From assembly GCA_036266075.1 (NCBI GenBank), contig DATANV010000006.1, positions 1 through 64,000 of the forward strand: a DNA stretch of 64,000 nt, written 5' to 3'. Positions within the stretch are counted from its first letter, which is position 1, and each line of letters opens with the position of its first letter. Shown here piece by piece: positions 61,820-64,000 of this stretch. The notes below the pieces were generated by a model that saw nothing but the letters and a program-made list of their open reading frames with translations, had not been told where the DNA came from and made no database searches. The translations under genes and the position numbers were made by a program. Origin of the DNA: VRUE01 sp036266075 (lineage in GTDB: Bacteria > Actinomycetota > Thermoleophilia > Solirubrobacterales > 70-9).

Positions 61820-62214
61820 GGCGCGTACTTTTCGGCTTCTTCGATCCCCCGCTGGGCTTCTTCCTTACCCTTTTCGATCCCTTCCTGGGCTTGCTTTTCG
61901 GCCTGTTGGACCGCTTCCTTGGCCTGCTTCTGACCCTTCTGAACGCCGTTCTGCGCCTGCTGCTTTCCTTCTTCGAGGCCCTTCTTGGTCGCTTCTTCGG
62001 CCTGCTTGAAGCCCTTCTGCACTTCTTCGCTGCCCTTTTCCAGCCCCTGCTTCGCTTCTTCGACGCCCTTTTCCAGCTGTTCCTGGGCTTCGCTGGTGCT
62101 CTCGTCGCCGTCGCTGCCGCCACAACCGCTCCAGGTGACCCCCGCGACCCCAATCGCCAGCACCGCCAGCAGGGCTGGTAGGCGGCGGGGTCTTTCGCCC
62201 CTCAGGCTTTTCAT
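61816..62214 (-). CDS. Lipoprotein with long coiled-coil / 11-residue repeats
   Basis: 132 residues from ATG 62214, with AGGAG 11 nt upstream. Signal sequence LPALLAVLAIGVAGVTW followed by the lipobox-like SGCGG, so lipidation at that Cys is likely. The rest is a charged helix of degenerate 11-mers of the EEAKQGLEKG/QAEEATKKGL type, resembling LEA or apolipoprotein-like amphipathic helices. Overlaps the convergent GGDEF-HD gene by 4 bp. Confidence 0.7.
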   Translation of the reverse strand: MKSLRGERPRRLPALLAVLAIGVAGVTWSGCGGSDGDESTSEAQEQLEKGVEEAKQGLEKGSEEVQKGFKQAEEATKKGLEEGKQQAQNGVQKGQKQAKEAVQQAEKQAQEGIEKGKEEAQRGIEEAEKYAP

Positions 62215-62309
62215 GGACACGTCCACTCCTTCCGTTCATCGAGACACGAAGCAGAGTCGATCTTCGCATCCCTGCGCGCCGCTGGCTAAGACCGGCCTAA
62301 CATCGGACG

Positions 62310-62984
62310 GTGGCCGAGCTGCACGTCCTGCGGGTCTTCGTCAACGAGGACGGCGAGTGGGGCAACCCGCTGGGCGTCTTCCTCGAGGGAGCGGCCGGGC
62401 TGTCGACGGCCCGGCGCCAGTCTGTCGCCGCCGAGCTGCGATTTAGCGAGACCGTCTTCGTCGAGGATCGCGAGGGCGGTATCCGCATCCACACTCCCGT
62501 GGTCGAGATGCCCTTTGCCGGTCACCCCTGCGTCGGCACGGCCTGGCTGCTGGCGCACCTGGGGCGGCCGGTCGCGGCGCTGCGGGTGCCCGCCGGCAAG
62601 GTCGGCGTCGACAGCGATGGCGGCGAGGTCTTCGTCCGCGCCCAGCCGGAGTGGTCACCACCGTTCGATTTCATCCAGCTTGAGCACCCCGCCGCGGTGC
62701 GGGCGCTCGCCCCGCCGGGCGGCGACGACAACGTCTATGCCTGGGCGTGGATCGATGAGGCAGCGGGAACGATTCGGGCGCGTGCCTTCGTCCCCGGGGC
62801 AGGCATCACCGAGGACGAGGCGACCGGCTCCGCCACTCTGGCCCTCAGTGCCCGCCTCTCGCGGCCGATCGTCGTCCACCAGGGCCGTGGCTCCGTCTTG
62901 CAGGCAAGGCCGCTGGGCGATGGGCTCGTCGAGATCGGCGGTGCGGCGGTGCTCGATGAGGTCAGGGCGTATCCCCTTCGCTAA
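62310..62984 (+). CDS. PhzF-family isomerase-like protein
   Basis: 224 residues, shorter than typical PhzF (~280). LRVFVNEDGEWGNPLGVFLE, active-site Glu region RFSETVFVED, PFAGHPCVGTAWLL and DEATGSATLALSA are family features. Diaminopimelate-epimerase fold. Substrate unknown. GTG at 62310. Convergent, and overlaps the E1-like gene by 23 bp. Confidence 0.87.
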   Translation: MAELHVLRVFVNEDGEWGNPLGVFLEGAAGLSTARRQSVAAELRFSETVFVEDREGGIRIHTPVVEMPFAGHPCVGTAWLLAHLGRPVAALRVPAGKVGVDSDGGEVFVRAQPEWSPPFDFIQLEHPAAVRALAPPGGDDNVYAWAWIDEAAGTIRARAFVPGAGITEDEATGSATLALSARLSRPIVVHQGRGSVLQARPLGDGLVEIGGAAVLDEVRAYPLR

Positions 62985-64000
62985 TGCGAGGGATGGCGCC
63001 GCAAACCGGGCAGTCGGGCTCGGGCACGATTGCCTCGCGTTCGACCTCCATCGTCCGCAGGTCGTAGACGTGACCCACGCCGAGGGTCGAGGGCGGGGCG
63101 AGGCCGGTCAGGTGGTGCATCACGTCGAGCGCAACCTGGTTGCCGATCAGCCCGCAGGCAGGGCCGAGCGTGGCCGACGGGGAAGGCCTGCCGCGGTGCT
63201 GCTCCATGGCGACGTCAAAGAGTGGGAACTGGCGCCGGTAGGCGGTCAGCTGGCACTCGAAGCAGCCGGTGCGGCCGGGGACGTAGAACGGACCGACCCG
63301 CGCGACTGGCGGGAAGTGGCTCATCGCGACGAAGGGGATGTCCGCGGCGAAGCAGGCCGAGTTGACCCAGCTCTCGATGTCGTGGGCCGGCCAATCGACC
63401 GCGTCGATGACGACGTCGTAGCCGCCGATCGCCGCCGCCACATCCGCCTCGCTCGAGAGCCGCAGCTCCCGTGGCTCGACTCGCATGCGCGAGTTGAAGG
63501 CGCGGAGACGCTCGGCCGCCACCAGCACCTTGGGCCGGCCGATGTCGGCCTCGCCATAGAGCACCTGACGATTGAGGTTGCTCAGCTCAACGAGGTCGAA
63601 GTCCACTAGCAGGATCTCGCCGACCCCACAGCAGGCGAGCGCCAGTGCCGACCAGCCGCCGAGCCCGCCGACGCCCAGCACCGCGATCCGCGCCGCCTCG
63701 AGACGCGCCTGGCACTCGGAAGCTGCGGGTCCAGTCGAGATGTCGCTGAAGTAGCGCAGCTGGCGCTCGAAGCGCGCCATCGTCTCGGGTGGGACCCGGT
63801 CGTCATCGGCGGCGTCCTCGATCACGCCCAGCTCGGCAAAGCGGCTGAGCACGGTGTCGACCTCCTCGGAACCGAACTCCCGCTCCAGCTGCGCCTGCGT
63901 GTGCTCACCGTCGAGCGCCGCCAGCAGTCGCCGGCTCTTCTCATCCGGCCGCTCGATCCGCACGTCTTTGCCCAAGCTCGGCCTCTGCAGGTAGAGATCG
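62962..64000 (-). CDS. ThiF/MoeB/E1-like adenylyltransferase with N-terminal wHTH domain (cut by edge)
   Basis: At least 346 codons; the frame stays open to the window edge (DLYLQRPSLGKD upstream of TTG 63975), so the true start is probably outside. N-terminal winged-helix-like part (SRRLLAALDGEHTQAQLEREF), then the Rossmann ATP-binding GVGGLGGWSALALACCG, VDFDLVELSNLNRQ and the structural zinc pairs CFEC and CPVC. Such enzymes activate the C-terminal Gly of sulfur carriers or act in RiPP synthesis. Could serve the CysO protein at 31.7 kb. Confidence 0.85.
   Translation of the reverse strand, partial: DLYLQRPSLGKDVRIERPDEKSRRLLAALDGEHTQAQLEREFGSEEVDTVLSRFAELGVIEDAADDDRVPPETMARFERQLRYFSDISTGPAASECQARLEAARIAVLGVGGLGGWSALALACCGVGEILLVDFDLVELSNLNRQVLYGEADIGRPKVLVAAERLRAFNSRMRVEPRELRLSSEADVAAAIGGYDVVIDAVDWPAHDIESWVNSACFAADIPFVAMSHFPPVARVGPFYVPGRTGCFECQLTAYRRQFPLFDVAMEQHRGRPSPSATLGPACGLIGNQVALDVMHHLTGLAPPSTLGVGHVYDLRTMEVEREAIVPEPDCPVCGAIPRISEGDTP

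Overview
This 64 kb window is GC-rich, gene-dense chromosomal DNA from an actinobacterium. The main evidence is gene order: pyrR-pyrB-pyrC-carA-carB-pyrK-pyrD followed by actinobacterial IHF-gmk-rpoZ-coaBC, then pdxS/pdxT close to yebC-ruvCAB-secDF-recJ-rel, plus a CysO-type sulfur carrier. The fused secDF, the very short RimP and the absence of many mycobacterial or streptomycete markers make a deep-branching class such as Thermoleophilia (Solirubrobacterales-like) my best guess, but this is inference. I saw no rRNA, CRISPR array, transposase or prophage.

Layout. Positions 1-18 kb form a long minus-strand block for RNA processing, lysine biosynthesis and translation: RNase J (cut by the left edge), dapA, an amidase, dapB, an M16 peptidase, pnp, a DsbA-like protein, a peroxiredoxin, rpsO, ribF, truB, nrnA, rbfA, infB, nusA, a short rimP behind a leader terminator, coaBC, rpoZ, gmk and mIHF. 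Positions 18-27 kb hold the pyrimidine operon with overlapping genes, a PyrR-binding loop beside the pyrR Shine-Dalgarno sequence, and no pyrF. Positions 27-33 kb hold RNase Z, a tRNA-Arg(CCG), a SRAP-family protein, a CDP-glucose gene pair and a thrC-cysO operon behind a SAM-I riboswitch with its own terminator. Positions 33.4-38.4 kb are plus-strand genes (corA, HIT hydrolase, phosphohexomutase, MBL hydrolase, lipid kinase). Positions 38-50.7 kb return to the minus strand (an HExxH protein, rel, recJ, secDF, a zinc-ribbon/PAS protein, ruvBAC, yebC). Positions 50.7-53.8 kb look accessory: a membrane protein, a split pentapeptide-repeat protein, a ParS/Xre-like regulator and an unknown divergent gene around an AT-rich promoter region. 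Positions 53.8-57.3 kb carry an M29 aminopeptidase, pdxT, pdxS and an RpiR-type regulator. Positions 57.3-64 kb are mostly lineage-specific membrane, secreted and signalling proteins, ending in an E1-like enzyme cut by the right edge.

The two most unusual things are: (1) a set of palindromic elements at gene ends. Four copies (7.1, 28.8, 29.7 and 44.0 kb) share a recognisable core, one supplies the stop codon of a shortened DsbA-like gene, and a different 51-nt palindrome sits in frame inside pyrK. (2) A SAM-controlled operon pairing a threonine-synthase-fold enzyme with a CysO-like protein, which suggests a protein-thiocarboxylate route to homocysteine or methionine.
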